A stretch of DNA of 48,053 bases from Silene noctiflora (taxonomy: Eukaryota; Streptophyta; Magnoliopsida; Caryophyllales; Caryophyllaceae), in contig VHZZ01003243.1 of the NCBI GenBank assembly GCA_009801015.1, positions 58,619 to 106,671 on the forward strand, given 5' to 3'. The first letter of the stretch is position 1. Each line of letters begins with the position of its first letter. The notes beneath the pieces are model-generated. The model had not been told where the DNA came from. It worked only from the letters and a program-made list of their open reading frames with translations, and did not search any database. Below are positions 47,520 through 48,053 of the stretch, one piece after another. A program made the position numbers and the translations under genes.

Positions 47520-47580
47520 AATGAGAATCGAACCTCTGCCTTCATGGCCAGAAGGTAGACTCTTTACCATTGGAAGTCAA
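47520..47580 (-). repeat. tRNA-Gly-like fragment
   Basis: On the minus strand CCAATGGTAAAGAGTC resembles a D-arm/A-box, CCTTC-TGGCCAT-GAAGG forms an anticodon arm with GCC in the loop, and GAGGTTCGATTCTC is a T-arm/B-box. No acceptor stem pairs, so it is a tRNA-derived repeat (SINE-like) or relic and not a gene. Confidence 0.5.
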
Positions 47581-47626
47581 CCCTTGTTGGTTGAAATGGT
47601 AAATGCTAATATGTCCTTAGGCTTAG

Positions 47627-48053
47627 TGTCACGATCCGGTACTTTGATCCGGAACGCAACGCGCATTCGTGTCTAACTCACGACAAGAATGCTAGCGAGA
47701 GCGTCAAGCACTAGTGAGGGATCGCCCACTAGTGCATTCGTAATCGGTCTCGGTTTGCGTGTGTCGGGATCCTAGTCTCGATCATCAACGGTCGACACAC
47801 ACTTGCTCGTTAGTAAGAATGAAGGAAACAATGCATTATAATGCAAGCAACGAGTAAATAAGAAAGCTTTGGATGGGAAGCAGAATGATTGACTAATACC
47901 TCCCATAGAGGGAAATTTGATAGTTTGGCTCCTGTAGCATGAAACATTGATAGTGCAAAATAGCGATACGTTTTCTAAACACCTAAAAACGTATCTTAAA
48001 CTAAAAACGAGACTCCAAGATTCGACACGCAGGAAGTAGTCTTGGAGTACTAA
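47627..48053 (+). mobile_element. Possible LTR start, running off the window
   Basis: TGTCACGATCCGGTACTTTG begins an abrupt change in composition (GC-richer, ordered sequence) that continues to the window end. TGTCACGATCC is like the start of many plant Ty3/gypsy LTRs. Neither the other end nor a TSD is in view. Confidence 0.35.

Noticed and set aside
47520-47580. Functional tRNA-Gly gene
   Set aside because: No pairing acceptor stem can be found.

Overview
The window is nuclear DNA of a flowering plant, most likely a eudicot. It is AT-rich and its genes are split by GT-AG introns. It carries a plant microRNA gene (MIR169) and plant-specific gene families (G-box bZIP factor, LRR receptor kinase), and many small plant-type transposons lie between the genes. 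Some dispersed repeats (TCGGGT-type degenerate repeats, TAAGACGGTCTTA palindromes, CACTCGGTCGAGTG palindromes) look to me like Caryophyllales genomes, but that is an impression and not a proof. A single N at 3243 flanked by identical 264-bp copies suggests an unfinished clone or scaffold join.

Layout. 1-18.9 kb is gene-poor and made of nested mobile elements: a 1.0-kb long-TIR element with a small MULE-type MITE inside it, and a decayed CACTA transposon carrying a C48 (Ulp1-like) protease gene that sits in a Stowaway-like MITE. It also holds several hAT, Stowaway and MULE-type MITEs, many with target-site duplications (TSDs) that can be read directly. At 19.2 kb lies a MIR169 hairpin with a TATA box upstream. 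From 21.7 to 25.2 kb (minus strand) is a complete ubiquitin-conjugating enzyme E2 gene (148 aa). 25.3-28.7 kb is again mobile DNA, including a 1.4-kb element that encloses a short unrecognised reading frame.

29.5-33.6 kb (plus) is a four-exon gene for a 214-aa stand-alone myosin-I tail (TH1) protein with a 3.2-kb first intron. 34.8-36.8 kb (minus, convergent) is a two-exon LRR receptor-like pseudokinase of 636 aa. 39.3-43.7 kb (minus) is an eleven-coding-exon group G bZIP transcription factor (GBF3-like, 348 aa). Its 5' leader is split by introns out to at least 45.3 kb, and a Tourist MITE lies inside the leader intron. 46.1-47.0 kb is a solo LTR with a 5-bp TSD. The last 430 bp may be the start of another LTR.

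The protein genes do not form a pathway: they are ordinary single plant genes (ubiquitin transfer, membrane-linked tail protein, receptor signalling, light/ABA-type transcription control). The most informative content beyond them is the MIR169 locus with a MITE just upstream, and the unusually readable record of transposition, with 9-bp TSDs for MULE-type, 8-bp for hAT, TAA for Tourist and TA for Stowaway. Exon positions were worked out by hand from splice sites and reading frames; no alignment or folding software was run.
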